From contig OY997645.1 in NCBI GenBank assembly GCA_963921795.1, positions 31,460,463 to 31,524,462 on the forward strand: a DNA stretch of 64,000 nucleotides, in the 5' to 3' direction. Numbering within the stretch: the first letter of the stretch is position 1; each line of letters begins with the position of its first letter. Below are positions 36,696-47,069 of the stretch, piece after piece. The position numbers were made by a program, and so were the translations under genes. Below the pieces are notes generated by a model. It was not told the DNA's origin and ran no database searches. It worked only from the letters and a program-made list of their open reading frames with translations. Source of the stretch: Nannobrachium achirus. Lineage: Eukaryota; Chordata; Actinopteri; Myctophiformes; Myctophidae.

Positions 36696-36825
36696 ACTGG
36701 TTAAAGCATTCAATAATGTTAGGCCTAAACATAAAAAGGAAGGTTTTGGACATACAAGGTTTCCACCCGACAACAACGATATTAATGTGGGGGGTCCTTG
36801 ATGTGAAGACGTTTGAGAACCACTG

Positions 36826-37980
36826 GTATCGACGGGCTGTCCGTCTGTACACAGCAGCTCGCTCTCTCTCCCTCCCTGCAGAGCATCTGCCACAAGCATT
36901 ATACACCTCCTTCCCTTCCCCCTACGCTGGCTATGTTTATTTATGCTTCTGCGTACTACAGTGTCGCGCATCCAATATAGCCGATCTGCAAGTGCACAAT
37001 GCGTGACGAGGTGTGCTTGTAGTTGTAGATATAATGTGCGACACCATCTTGCGACAAAGTATAACTCAGGCTTACAACGCAAATACATCACCTGAAGGGA
37101 ATCCCTCTGAGTTAAACACAACACCAGACCAATATGTAGCCTACTGGCACAGACCTCTCTACTTGTCTTTCTTTCTTCTTCTCCAAATCACTCTCTATTC
37201 ATCTACCCCCCACTTCCACATTGCATTTGTCAGTCTGGTTCTTAGTTTCTATTCGTCTCTATTTCTGTGAAGTGTAAACACCCTACAAGAGTTGTGTTGA
37301 TAAGATGTGTAAAAAATATTCCAAATGTTTCTCTTTTGTTTTCAAGATGTATTTATTTTTAAGCTTCTAATCTAAGTTCACAATGCGTCGCAGTGCAACA
37401 TGTTTGGAGCCTGTAGATCAGCTATTTTCACATACCCGATGTATATGCTGAATGAATGAAAACATTTTTTTTTTTTGTATTTGATGAGATGTTTCCTTGC
37501 CTAGCGTGCCGTTTGGCCAAGAAATGTCCTTTCGGTGCATTGCTACATCCCAGGGTGGGTTTCAACAAGGTAGTATGCAGCTGTGGTGTTTTGCCTGGTC
37601 AACTGACCATGAAAAATGTGGCCCAGATGATGATGATGATGGTATCAAGATGTTGAATTGACAGCCTCTTCATCTTAATCCTCCCCTTGAAGGCTGTTCC
37701 ATTTCAACCAATCAGATTGCGGAGAGAGGGAGAGAGAGATAGGGAGGTAGTGGGAGAGAGAGGGAGAATAGCTGGCAAACATGTATCCATGGCAACTGCT
37801 AGCAGTGAGGGTAACGATGGTTGAGAGGCATGAGCAGCAAGCAAATCTTCATTTCCTGACTTATTATTTAAACCAAGCTTTTAGAGTCTTTGCTCTTTGG
37901 CACAGAGGAGGTTATATCTCATTTTAATATTAAAATATTATGGTGTAAACATTCCTTTTTTATACATATTTATTTATTTT
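36826..37980. other. No gene seen; two degraded hairpin remnants
   Basis: Degraded hairpin-like sequences lie at about 36975-37029 and 37376-37430. The rest is unique with a GAGAGG-rich stretch at 37725-37770. Open frames here have no domain. Confidence 0.5.
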
Positions 37981-38131
37981 AAGGCTTTTATGCCGTTATC
38001 GATAGGACAGTAGGCTGACAGGAAATGGGGAGAGACACGCAGCAAAGGCTGTCGGGATCGGGACTCGAACCTGTGACTCGCTGTCGGTCTATATTGAGCC
38101 TAGGTGCCCAGACCGATACGCCAGGCTGTCA
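37981..38131 (-). mobile_element. tRNA-derived SINE, GGACTCGAACC family, copy 1
   Basis: On the minus strand GGTTCGAGTCC (B box, 38061-38072) follows a tRNA-like head. The body CCTTTGCTGCGTGTC...CCTGTCAG..ACTGTCCTATC recurs at 40461-40617 and 52931-53035. Confidence 0.7.
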
Positions 38132-38284
38132 TATACTGTACCTTTACAACAGTAGACTTTAGACATAGTAGAACATTGAGGATGCTTGGTTTATTGACAA
38201 GAGCCATAGGACTCTTGACGACACTTCCACACAAAAGTCACCATACCCTTTTTTTGCTTCCTGCCTTGATGGCAAGTACAGACT

Positions 38285-38393
38285 GACTGATTTCTCAGAG
38301 CAGCAACCATGACTGCGGTGTCAAGCGGCACTTATGTGTGCCGCTGTGCACAGACACTGCAGCTACACAGCAATGCTCTGGAAAATGGTCTAT
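38285..38393 (+). mobile_element. Short MITE, TAGACCGATTTC family, copy 3
   Basis: Shares TTTCTCAGAGC, GCAACCATGACTGCGGTGTC and GCTCTGGAAAATGGTCTA with 17313-17416; the left terminus is decayed. Confidence 0.55.
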
Positions 38394-38512
38394 AGAGGCA
38401 TAAAACCGATGGGTGGACTCGGGCAGAGCAGGGGCATCACAAGGGAGGGGGGGAGTGGAACTGAGTTACTAGGCCCAAGGTGGAGAGGCCTTAATTATTT
38501 TATACTTTAGCT

Positions 38513-38559
38513 ATTGAAAAATAGCAGATATGCAAGCTTGTAGATCTGCTGTTTTTGAA
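38513..38559. repeat. Hairpin module, copy 13, centre missing
   Basis: The arm ttgaaaaatagcagatatgc is joined to aagcttgtagatctgctgtt almost directly; about 20 bp of stem remains. Confidence 0.8.
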
Positions 38560-38754
38560 AAGTCCTGAAAATGTGTCAAATCTTTGAATAAATGTATTTT
38601 TTAACCGTAACTAAAATGTTCTGCTTCTGGGGGGTCCCTGGAACTAAATATTTATAGATGGGGGGTCCGTGGCCAAATACATATCATTTGGAGGTCCTTC
38701 GCTTTTTAGCACCACTGGCATAGAAACAGGTTTCTTTTTTAAAAAATCATGATT

Positions 38755-38820
38755 TTTCAAAAATAGCAGATCTACAAGCTCGCAGCGCGCCTGTGAGCTT
38801 GTATATCTGCTATTTTTCAA
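38755..38820. repeat. Hairpin module, copy 14
   Basis: The stem is ttcaaaaatagcagatctac to tatatctgctatttttcaa with the reduced centre CTCGCAGCGCGCCTGTGAG. Confidence 0.82.
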
Positions 38821-38924
38821 TAGTTAAAGCACAAAATAATGTGTTAGTCTAAATGATGAACATTCATAGAGGGCCTGCAGTGAATCCTTGTACCCGGGGC
38901 CCAGAATTTGGTGCGACACCCTTG

Positions 38925-39264
38925 GGGCATAGTAATGCTAAGGAACATATTCCTGTGGTCTGGCATTTTTTCCTAAGAACCCAAGAATGTTACTCTTGCA
39001 CTGTATATGGGAAGTAACAATAAAAACCTAGAATTTTGAATTGTTAGCCCATTGACTACGACTCACAGTATATTTGACATTACTACCCAGCTAGGTGGCT
39101 ATTTTTCCAAAACAGACGGTAGTCTAATTCCATTTAGCATGGTATAATAAAAAATATTATTCCTTGAGACAGGTGTTTCAGTATGGGCGGACACTGTCTC
39201 TAACCACTAGGCTACTGAGCTTGTATACATATAGTGTATGCTATATACAGTTTAGTATACCATC
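38925..39264. other. No gene seen
   Basis: Unique sequence; nothing recognised. Confidence 0.5.
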
Positions 39265-39272
39265 CAATAATA

Positions 39273-39448
39273 CAGTGGTTCTCAAAGTGGATTCCAGGGA
39301 CTCTCTAGGTTCCTTTAGGGGTGTCTAAATTGACCCTTACAAGTCTCTAACTCTGACAGTATACAAATAGAACAAAATGGACCCTAACAGGTCCAGTTAG
39401 GGTCCATTTGTTAAGTTAAGACCTTGAAATGTAGGTTGAGAACGACTG
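39273..39448 (+). mobile_element. hAT-type MITE, CAGTGGTTCTCAAAG family, perfect 8-bp target duplication
   Basis: Starts CAGTGGTTCTCAAAGTGG and ends GGTTGAGAACGACTG. CAATAATA occurs at 39265-39272 and 39449-39456. It shares GGATTCCAGGGACTCT and TCTAAATTGACCC with 44125-44349. Confidence 0.85.
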
Positions 39449-39671
39449 CAATAATACATGTAATTGATTTATTTGTAGAATGATTATACAACATATTTGT
39501 GTAGGCTAAATAGCTAAATAAATATCCGGAGTCTATGATATTGCTGTCAGTGACAGCTCTAGCTGTGGTCCCCACATTGAAGGCGAAATTTCTGCATGCT
39601 TTGTACTGTAAAACAGTGCATGTTTCCACAGAGTGGCATCCACTGGGCCTATCTCTGCTATTGCCACTAGG

Positions 39672-39951
39672 CAGTGGTGTAAAGTAACTAAGTCCATTTA
39701 CTTAAGTACTGTACTTAAGTATACAATTTTGAGATATTTGTACTTTACTTGAGTATTCCAATTTACAGTACTTATTTACTTCTACTCCACTACATCTCGG
39801 ATCCAAATACTTTTACTCCACTACATAAAAAAAAAATATATCTTTAGTTACTTGTTACTTTGCAGATATAAATTATAATATTATAAAAGATACATAAACC
39901 ACTAGACTTTTACTTAAGTAAAATATGTGAAGAATACTTTTTCCACCACTG
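39672..39951 (+). mobile_element. hAT-type MITE, CAGTGGTGTAAAGTA family, perfect 8-bp target duplication
   Basis: Starts CAGTGGTGTAAAGTAACTAA and ends CTTTTTCCACCACTG. CCACTAGG occurs at 39664-39671 and 39952-39959. This is the cleanest copy of the family and has no hairpin module. Confidence 0.88.
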
Positions 39952-40108
39952 CCACTAGGGTATAGGTGGTGAAGTTGCTGTCATAAACTGAGAAAATAAT
40001 GGAAGCAGCAGCAGTGTCACTCAATGGGGTGTGAACTGTGAAGCCCTTTGCTGAGCTAGATAGAAGACTTGACAGAAAACATGAAAAACACTTTTTGTCT
40101 ATTGGCAT

Positions 40109-40730
40109 TAGGGCTGGGTAATAGCCTTGATATTATACAGGTATTGTAATATTGTATTATAAGAATAGACATTGACTTGGATTTTGGATATCATGATGTG
40201 GCAAAAGGTCACCCGCCCTGATGGCAACAAAGCATTTTTGGTGAATCGAATAATCGATTATATTTTCTCTTATAGGGTTTTTATATATTATTTTCATGTT
40301 TCACAACTTGTGCGGTATTTTAGACTACATCGCAGAACGTTAGCAAATAATAATAAAAAAAAGCAGATCTACAAGCTAACAACTTGCCGTGACCGTTTTG
40401 AGATTGTAGATCAGCTAAATGTCACAGTTTTTCTTTCTTTTAAAAAAAAAACATTTATTTGGAGGCTTTTATGTCTTTATTGATAGGACAGTACACTGAC
40501 AGAAACTGAGAGATGGGGAGTGACACGCAGCAAAGGCCATCGGGATCAGGACTCGAACCTGCAACCTGCTGTCAGGCTAGGTGCCCACTGCCCAGACCGC
40601 CACGCCAGCGGCCTGGGCCAGCAAAATGTCACTGTTAAAAAACAAATCATCTATTTATCAATTACTAATAGATGAAATAATAATCATAAATTATTGATTA
40701 GTTCAATTTACCGTTGCAGCCCTATTTTTA
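40109..40730. mobile_element. Mosaic of hAT-like ends, hairpin relic and SINE
   Basis: TAGGGCTGGGTAATA at 40109 and TGCAGCCCTA near 40715-40724 look like hAT ends, but the flanks do not match. A decayed hairpin lies at 40361-40418 (AGCAGATCTACAAGCTAAC / TTGTAGATCAGCT). 40461-40617 is a minus-strand SINE with B box at 40549-40560. Confidence 0.5.
40461..40617 (-). mobile_element. tRNA-derived SINE, GGACTCGAACC family, copy 2
   Basis: GGCTTTTATGTCTTTATTGA...GACACGCAGCAAAGGCC and AGGACTCGAACCTG match copy 1 at 37981. The minus strand carries the B box. Confidence 0.7.
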
Positions 40731-40756
40731 GCCTCTCACAGACTGTGGCCTCAAGA

Positions 40757-41135
40757 TATACACAATTGTCCTAGTACCCAAGCACTCCAAGGTATCATGT
40801 GATGACTGGAGACCTGTCGCCCTCACCTCTATTGTCAGTGAATCCGAGAGGTTGGTGAGAGACTACGCTTGTTCCATGCCACCTGTCTCACTGGACCATG
40901 GCAATTTGTATATTGTCAAAACTGATCCATAGAGAATTGTCATTCTCTTCACACCGCCAGCTCTCACTTGGATGAGAGGAACAGATATGCTTTTGAATGC
41001 TGTTTGTGGACTACAGCAATAGGCATTAAACACAACAGCCCCTGCCAAGCTCAACACAAAGCTCAGAGACCTACTGTAGGCCTGCACCGACCATGTGCAG
41101 CTGGATACTGGACTTGATAATGTGTCATCATCACT
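40757..41135 (+). pseudogene. Degraded L2-type LINE reverse-transcriptase fragment
   Basis: From about 40769 one frame reads VLVPKHSKVSCDDWRPVAL then TSIVSESERLVRDY, matching the PKH..V..NDYRPVALTS..MK..ERLV motif of L2/CR1-clade reverse transcriptases as I remember it. After frame changes, SHLDERNRYA and then a CSWILDL-like stretch (tgcagctggatactggacttg) follow in the expected order. The distance is shorter than in an intact element and the frame is broken several times, so it is a dead internal fragment of a plain LINE. No 3' tail was found next to it. Confidence 0.72.
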
Positions 41136-41610
41136 GCTACATCTCCAGATTCCCGCATACATTTACAGTCATGTTAATAATTACTGTTGTGGCAGCTCGG
41201 TGCACAAATCACTACAATATACTGTATATAATCACCCAGCGTGAAAGTGGAAGAACTGACTGATAACGGACTAAGCGGAGGGTTGCGTGTGGTGTTCGCT
41301 TTCTCCAGAGCCATTATGCTCTGTGTCTCTCTCTGCAAGTCTACAAGCACGAGCCCCCATAACCCTCCCCCATCACTGGATATGTTTACTGTATTCTGTA
41401 TGCTCATTTATATAGGTACGGGTTGGGGCCGCTAAAAAAACTGGACCAATAGTACTGGTGCATTTGTCTTCCCCATTCCCCATTTGTCTGCCTGGTACTT
41501 TAATTCTCTTTTTCATATTATGACTATCATTATTATTATGAACTTTGCATCTTTGTCCTCGTATTCTGGACGGAGCAGTGTATAGCACTCTCCCTCACAT
41601 CTCTCTCACA
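41136..41610. other. No gene seen
   Basis: Unique sequence before a CA array. Confidence 0.5.
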
Positions 41611-42154
<544 letters not shown>

Positions 42155-42379
42155 ATATTGTCACTGTCGGACAGAAACCTTGTTGTCAAATGTGTACGTT
42201 TTTTCGTAAAGTAAAGCCCTGCTTCACCATACAAGACCGTTGCACAAGACTAGTGAAAATAGCAGATCTACAAGTGCTTGTAGATCGGCTATTTTCACTA
42301 GTTTCAATCATTTTTAAAATGATGAATAAAAAACGAGCGGTTTTGGACATACAAGGTTTCCACCCGACAACGACGATAT
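42155..42379 (-). mobile_element. MITE with ATATCGTCGTTGTCGGG ends, hairpin inside
   Basis: The left end ATATTGTCACTGTCGGACAG and the right end TTTCCACCCGACAACGACGA plus TAT are imperfect inverted repeats. The centre is the hairpin 42250-42302. Second full copy at 59062-59326, split copy at 35970-36785. Confidence 0.75.
42250..42302. repeat. Hairpin module, copy 16 (centre reduced to 2 nt)
   Basis: Arms actagtgaaaatagcagatc and tacaag meet their complements across TG only. The ACTAGT ends extend the palindrome into host element sequence, as in the copy at 59139-59222. Confidence 0.88.
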
Positions 42380-42503
42380 GTATTTTACTGTTCTCATATT
42401 AGGAAAACCTGTTTTCCTTTCTGTCTCTATTCTTTCCCCTCTCTTGAAAACTGCGAATTATGGGAGCTTGTACTACCATTTTTTTAATTTTTAATTTTAT
42501 TTG

Positions 42504-42680
42504 ATCTCTGCCTGGCCGGAAAGGCAGAGTTTATGTTTTTGCGCCTGTTTGTGTGTCTGGCGGGGCGTAGCGTGAACACTGCCACTGTACAAGGAAGACC
42601 CCTTCAAATTGGCCTCATGGTGGCGCTATACCAGGCTGCTTTATGTTTTACATAGGTTGTACAATCAAGAAAAGGCCACA
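42504..42680 (+). mobile_element. 5' fragment of a HINE-like element
   Basis: CTCTGCCTGGCCGGAAAGGC with AGAG (42506-42529) is a stem-loop at a T-rich boundary. It is followed by GTTTGTGTGTCTGGCGGGGC and CTCATGGTGGCGCTATACCA, body phrases shared with families T and C. No 3' end seen. Confidence 0.5.
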
Positions 42681-43080
42681 TACATTTCCGCATAACTAGA
42701 TTTTTTTTTTTTTTTAAACAATATGTTTATTTAGTTTTTTTTTTCTTTTTTTAAAGACACACAAAACCACATATACAATACACCAGTAAGACTCCCTAAT
42801 CGGGAGATAAGCGACCGTTGGTCGCTTATCTCCACAAATATCACAACCTCCACCTCTCACGTCATACGGGCAGCCATAGTTACACCTGGAATGTTGAATC
42901 TCCATATATGGAGATAACCTACGCATCACACAAAGTCTGACCTCACCAGCCCATACTTGGGCATGGACGACTTATATCTCCATATACGGAGATGGCCATA
43001 TATGGAGATACGATGACATCACATCACAGAGTCCACAGCTGATGATGTGGCGTGATGTCATACAATACACAAACAAGCCC

Positions 43081-43088
43081 TATATAAA
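43081..43088 (+). promoter_or_regulatory. TATA-box-like motif in left palindrome arm
   Basis: CCCTATATAAAGGGG; about 30 bp downstream lies AGAGCATTCCTCGACTCAG, a fitting place for a start site. Sequence resemblance only. Confidence 0.35.
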
Positions 43089-43230
43089 GGGGCAATTCTC
43101 ACCAGGGAAGAGAGCATTCCTCGACTCAGACCTTATCGCCAGGATCAACTAAGCTTATAGCTTATCACATCCAACCATCTTAAGATACTCAGCTAGTGGG
43201 GAATGCTCTCTTCCCTGGTGAGAATTGCCC

Positions 43231-43239
43231 CTTTATATA
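43231..43239 (-). promoter_or_regulatory. TATA-box-like motif in right palindrome arm
   Basis: Mirror image of the motif at 43081. The two would fire toward each other across the 79-bp spacer. Confidence 0.35.
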
Positions 43240-43621
43240 GGGCTTGTTTGTGTATTGTATGACATCACGCCACATCATCAGCTGTGGACTCTGTGATGTC
43301 ATCGTATCTCCATATATGGCCATCTCCGTATATGGAGATATAAGTCGTCCATGCCCAAGTATGGGCTGGTGAGGTCAGACTTTGTGTGATGCGTAGGTTA
43401 TCTCCATATATGGAGATTCAACATTCCAGGTGTAACTATGGCTGCCCGTATGACGTGAGAGGTGGAGGTTGTGGATTGGCAGGCAAGGAGTGTGTGTGCA
43501 AAGTTTGGCATGTCTTGGGGCAACGGTGGCGGAGATATGAGTTGGGGAAAAGTGTGACATGACGGACAGACTGACAGACAGCCGGTGGAGGTTTTGGTAG
43601 TAAATGCGACCTACGGTCGCA

Positions 43622-44116
43622 AATAAAAGACCACAATCAAAATTCAGACAAAACAAAAAGGCATACAATATACAAAAAGAAAACACATAACTAGATTTTC
43701 TGCCATGTTTTGCATCTGTCTCCTTTCAGTACTGAAACAGTAATGCCTTATTTATAACACCAACATTACTGACAAGACCATATCATTGGTCTGGAATGTG
43801 TACCCCGTTGACTACTACAGCTGCATTTAATTCCTAAAGCATAACATGGTTAAACTTTGGAAGGCATATAGCCAATTGAACCACAATGGAATCTGAAAAA
43901 TCGGAATGATACATGTTCATAACGTGGCTCCAGAGATAACGTGCATATTTGGCAATTTGTGGTAGTTTTGGATACAATCTTTAGGAGTGGCAGCAAAAAG
44001 CAGACCAGCACTGACAGTCTCAGTCATGTGAACGTAGCGCAGTATGAACACGCAGTATGTAGTACTTGTTTAGTGGATTAATTGAAGTTTACCGGACAGC
44101 ATGAGTTCAACTGACT
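43622..44116. other. No gene seen
   Basis: Unique sequence; nothing recognised. Confidence 0.5.
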
Positions 44117-44124
44117 GTCTAGTC

Positions 44125-44349
44125 CAGTGGTTCTCAAAGTGGATTCCAGGGACTCTGTGGGTTCCTTTAGGGGGGGTCTAAATTGACCCATAGAAGTCTG
44201 TATCTATGACAGTGTACAAATGGAACCAAATGAATTTGGTTCCAATGAACCCGAAAGTGGAACCTTAAAATGGAACCAAATGAACCCTAAATGTGTACAC
44301 TGTAAGAGTTAAGGGGAGACTTTGAAATTTGAAAGTTTGAGAAACACTG
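44125..44349 (+). mobile_element. hAT-type MITE, CAGTGGTTCTCAAAG family
   Basis: Starts CAGTGGTTCTCAAAGTGG and ends AGTTTGAGAAACACTG. GTCTAGTC before and GTCTACTC after agree at 7 of 8. Interior repeats AATGGAACCAAATGAA. Confidence 0.82.
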
Positions 44350-44357
44350 GTCTACTC

Positions 44358-45474
44358 TATAACTTGCATGACCTGTGACAGTCAGGCTTGTCAGACGGAA
44401 TACATTGAACCCTGACAAAGCCCTCCCTATACTTCATTTGTGTTGCGCGTGGCAGGATGAATAGATAATGAGCATAATCCCACAACACATCGAGTGAGGC
44501 AAGTCATGGTGGGTGGGTGCTCTAATCCAGATTCCCAGTAGGGCAGGTTGCAGCACCTGAGGGGTTGCTCTGAGGTAATCACAGAGGCGAGAGGAAAAAG
44601 AGGCCAATGTCTGCATAAATTGACCTTCTCAAGCACACACAGTAAAATCCTCAGTGTTTATTTAACTCTGAAGGTGTCCAAATGAAAAAAAGATTTATTT
44701 GTAATTTTCAGCACTTTCTTCACTGTACTCCAGCATGGAAATTAAAATGGCAGCTAAAGCACCATAGGCTGTACTGTAGTGTAGGCTAAGTATTGTACCA
44801 GCATCTGAAATACTCTGGCCGAAGGGCATCACAGTACCAAAAATACTTATTCAACAAATACTACGCTCTTTCACATAATACACATCTCACAAGTCATAGT
44901 GTAATCTCAGGGACACCTCACAAAAGATTTAGTCTACACTCGTTTTAGTTACTGAACAAGGTAAAGAGAAGCTTAATGGAATCTGTATTTCACTTGATCC
45001 AATAGGCAATGTTTATTGACTATTGGATCAATAGTGTAGTGTGCGTGTGTGCGAAATAACTTGCCTTTAGAAACAACATTCACCAGATCGGTCCGTACCA
45101 CAATCTCGCCTATACTTCACTGTGTTGTGAATTGTGCATGGTACAGTAGCTGCGTAAAGGCAGATATAAAGATTTCGTTTCTGTGTGTAGTTAGAGAGTT
45201 ATGAATTATTGAGACAGCCAGCTGTCACCCAAAGTCATACGATCAAGCTGGAATCAAAATGTGTCAGTCCCCTCAGCTAAATGTTAGCCCACATCACTAA
45301 TGAACTGTCAGTGATGGAACCACATCTGATTGGGTTTCTCTGTTTCATTAAAATGTGCCATGCAGAACACTCCTCGGCCAGTACTTTGTACTGTACAGTA
45401 ACCTGTGACTGCCAGCTTGTATAATTGGATGGAGTATGCAGCTGTTCACTGTGTATCTGCCGTCCACACCATCA
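44358..45474. other. No gene seen; repeat-poor
   Basis: About 1.1 kb without recognised element ends or exons. Confidence 0.5.
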
Positions 45475-45748
45475 AACATATAATTTTCGGAATGTCTGAG
45501 TGAGTGTCTGTCTGTCTGTCTGAGTGTCTGTCTGTCACAGCGTTTCTCCTCAGTGGCTGGAGCAATTGATCTGAAATCGCATCACCATAAGCATATGAAC
45601 ACACCTGACATAACTGTGAAGCCCGTTTGTCACTTTCACAAATCATATGCTGTATATTAGCATTTTTTATGGTGTACCTATATCTATTCTGCATCTAGCT
45701 TGAGGCATATCTATTCTGCATCTAGCATGAGGCAACATGTTTAACCAG

Positions 45749-45834
<86 letters not shown>

Positions 45835-46020
45835 GCGGGCGGGGGGGGGGGGGGGGGGGGGGGTCGGTTGTCTGGCCCTGTTACAGATTTTGTCCAAAAA
45901 TCATGCAGATCGGTACACAGTATCTCTGTAGCCATTAAACGAAACGGGTATTTCTTACATTGATGCTCCTACATATTATCATGCAAGCACCAGTTAAAGT
46001 TACTTTCCATCCCTCATATA
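45475..46020 (+). mobile_element. Microsatellite-bearing repeat, family W, copy 2
   Basis: GTCTGTCTGTCTG array, then CAGCGTTTCTCCTCAGTGGC, doubled ATCTATTCTGCATCTAGC, (TG)n at about 45752-45832, G run 45841-45863, and CAGATTTTGTCCAAAAATCA. Reverse complement of 6834-7428. Confidence 0.62.
45752..45863. repeat. (TG)n plus (G)23 compound microsatellite
   Basis: About 40 TG units, GCAGGCGGGC, then 23 G. It is the mirror of 7014-7158. Confidence 0.92.
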
Positions 46021-46073
46021 CTGAAAAATTCACTTTGTTGGGAAAATGAAAAAGAAAAATGTGTGTTCAACAC

Positions 46074-46526
46074 CAAAACCTCCTATATCTACTATTTCTA
46101 GGTAAAAACCTCCTACTGTATCTGCATGTTGTAGTCGACAACATGCAGATAGGAGGTTTTTACCTAGAATTAGGCTTACAAACTATTTTTTTTTAAATGA
46201 AATAACGCTTTTTATGGCAGATTCTGGTCTGCAATTAATAAGAGATTCATGACAATGACACGTTCACATCTAAGCAGCAATGACAACCTCTATCCACAAG
46301 TTCAAAATGTTCACATACATGCAGAAAAACGTTGTTTTTGTTTTTGTTTTTTTGTTAAATACAGCACTTGATTATGCTCCTTTTGAGATCAAGACATTCT
46401 ACAGGTCTGTTACAAGTATTACCATTAACATTTTTTTATCAACTCACCCTCTTGGTGTGGTAAAAGTTTCACCATCTGACTCCAATCATTAGCAATCAAC
46501 AAGGCAATGCAGATAGGAGGTTTTGA
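46074..46526. mobile_element. Possible MITE with AAAACCTCCTAT ends
   Basis: AAAACCTCCTATATCTAC near 46074 and TGCAGATAGGAGGTTTTG near 46508 are inverted ends. The 74-bp palindrome 46096-46169 carries the same AGGAGGTTTTTACC word. A further TTTGCAGATAGGAGATTTTG lies at 47140-47159. No target duplication found. Confidence 0.45.
46096..46169. repeat. Palindrome with AGGAGGTTTTTACCTAG arms
   Basis: TTCTAGGTAAAAACCTCCTA, ctg, TATCTGCATGTTGT pairs with ACAACATGCAGATAGGAGG and TTTTTACCTAGAA around AGTCG. The only bulge is three to four bases in the left arm. Confidence 0.85.
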
Positions 46527-46590
46527 GCTTCAACATTTTGCCACTTTACTGAAACTGAACAAAATCGTGGTTCTATTCACATGAAATCTT

Positions 46591-47063
46591 CAGACATCCC
46601 AAGTCTCCCAGATGTTGCGGGAGTCTCCCGGAAATCAGCGTCTCCTCCCGGACACCCGCGAGTGGCACCGAACCTCCCGGAAATCCCGGCCGCTCCCGCA
46701 AATGCTAGCCATATCTGCCTGGATCCGGTCTAGAACCGGATCTGCGACCCGCGATGCAAATAAATGCGTTCTCATTCGTCGTCAAACTGTCTGCAGGCAG
46801 GCTGTCCTGTGTGTCTACTGTGTGATAGTGACAGAACTTTCTCCCAAATAGGTAAGAAATACATCATGCTATAAATTAACCCGATTATTATTAAGCCTAA
46901 AATGGTTCGGCCGCCGTGCAGAACCGTTTTTAACAGTTTTTAACCATTTTTAACCGTAGAAAAATGAGTAAAATCCGTGAAAAAAAAAACGATATTGCGC
47001 GAGAACGGGTGCACGCGCACAGGAGACCTCCCGGAAATGCTGATCTCCAAGTTGGGATGTCTG
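46591..47063 (+). mobile_element. MITE with CAGACATCCCAA ends
   Basis: CAGACATCCCAA at the left and TTGGGATGTCTG at the right are exact 12-bp inverted repeats. AATCTT lies directly outside both ends (46585-46590, 47064-47069). Interior repeats CTCCCGGAAATC-type words. No coding capacity; superfamily uncertain. Confidence 0.75.
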
Positions 47064-47069
47064 AATCTT

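Larger units (their letters stand above)
35970..36825 (-). mobile_element. Mosaic of two MITE families with two full hairpins
   Basis: 35970-36140 matches one end of the ATATCGTCGTTGTCGGGTGG family (full copies 42155-42379 and 59062-59326), and 36710-36785 matches its other end. A CAGTGGTTCTCAAAC start at 36445 and a TTTGAGAACCACTG end at 36825 belong to a hAT-type element overlapping it. Full hairpins lie at 36201-36279 and 36620-36695, and a half copy near 36094-36140. Confidence 0.65.
38429..38924 (+). mobile_element. hAT-type MITE, CAGGGGCGTCACA family, copy 3
   Basis: Left end CAGGGGCATCACAAGG; right end GTGCGACACCCTTG. GGGCAGAG before and GGGCATAG after agree at 7 of 8. Holds two hairpins, 38513-38559 (centre absent) and 38755-38820. 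Confidence 0.8.
42842..43473. repeat. Giant near-perfect inverted duplication (arms about 275 bp)
   Basis: Left arm 42842-43120, spacer 43121-43199, right arm 43200-43473. I compared the arms base by base: they are complementary throughout except for an extra CATCA in the left arm. Each arm holds CCATATATGG twice, TGATGTCA-type motifs and TATATAAAGG about 30 bp before the spacer. The outer 20-odd bases (CACAACCTCCACCTCTCAC) belong to the HINE-like body, so the duplication includes element sequence. Confidence 0.92.
42783..43621 (-). mobile_element. HINE-like element, family G, copy 4, containing a giant palindrome
   Basis: On the minus strand it starts T|TGCGACCGTAGGTCGCA (43621) and has GTCTGTCAGTCTGTCC and the family body TTTGCACACACACTCC. 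It ends in CTCCCGATTAGGGAG, TCTTACTGG|T (42783). The 632-bp inverted duplication 42842-43473 replaces most of the body. Just inside the 3' end, GAGATAAGCGACC GTT GGTCGCTTATCTC (42802-42830) is a second, 29-bp palindrome. Confidence 0.75.

Noticed and set aside
42842-43473. LTR or retrovirus-like promoter, because of TATATAAAGG and a start-like region
   Set aside because: The repeats are inverted, not direct, and no retroelement parts lie nearby.
45446-45694. Open frames shared by 7000-7500 and 45446-45694
   Set aside because: Similarity comes from the family W repeat itself; the frames are short, differ between copies and run through microsatellites.
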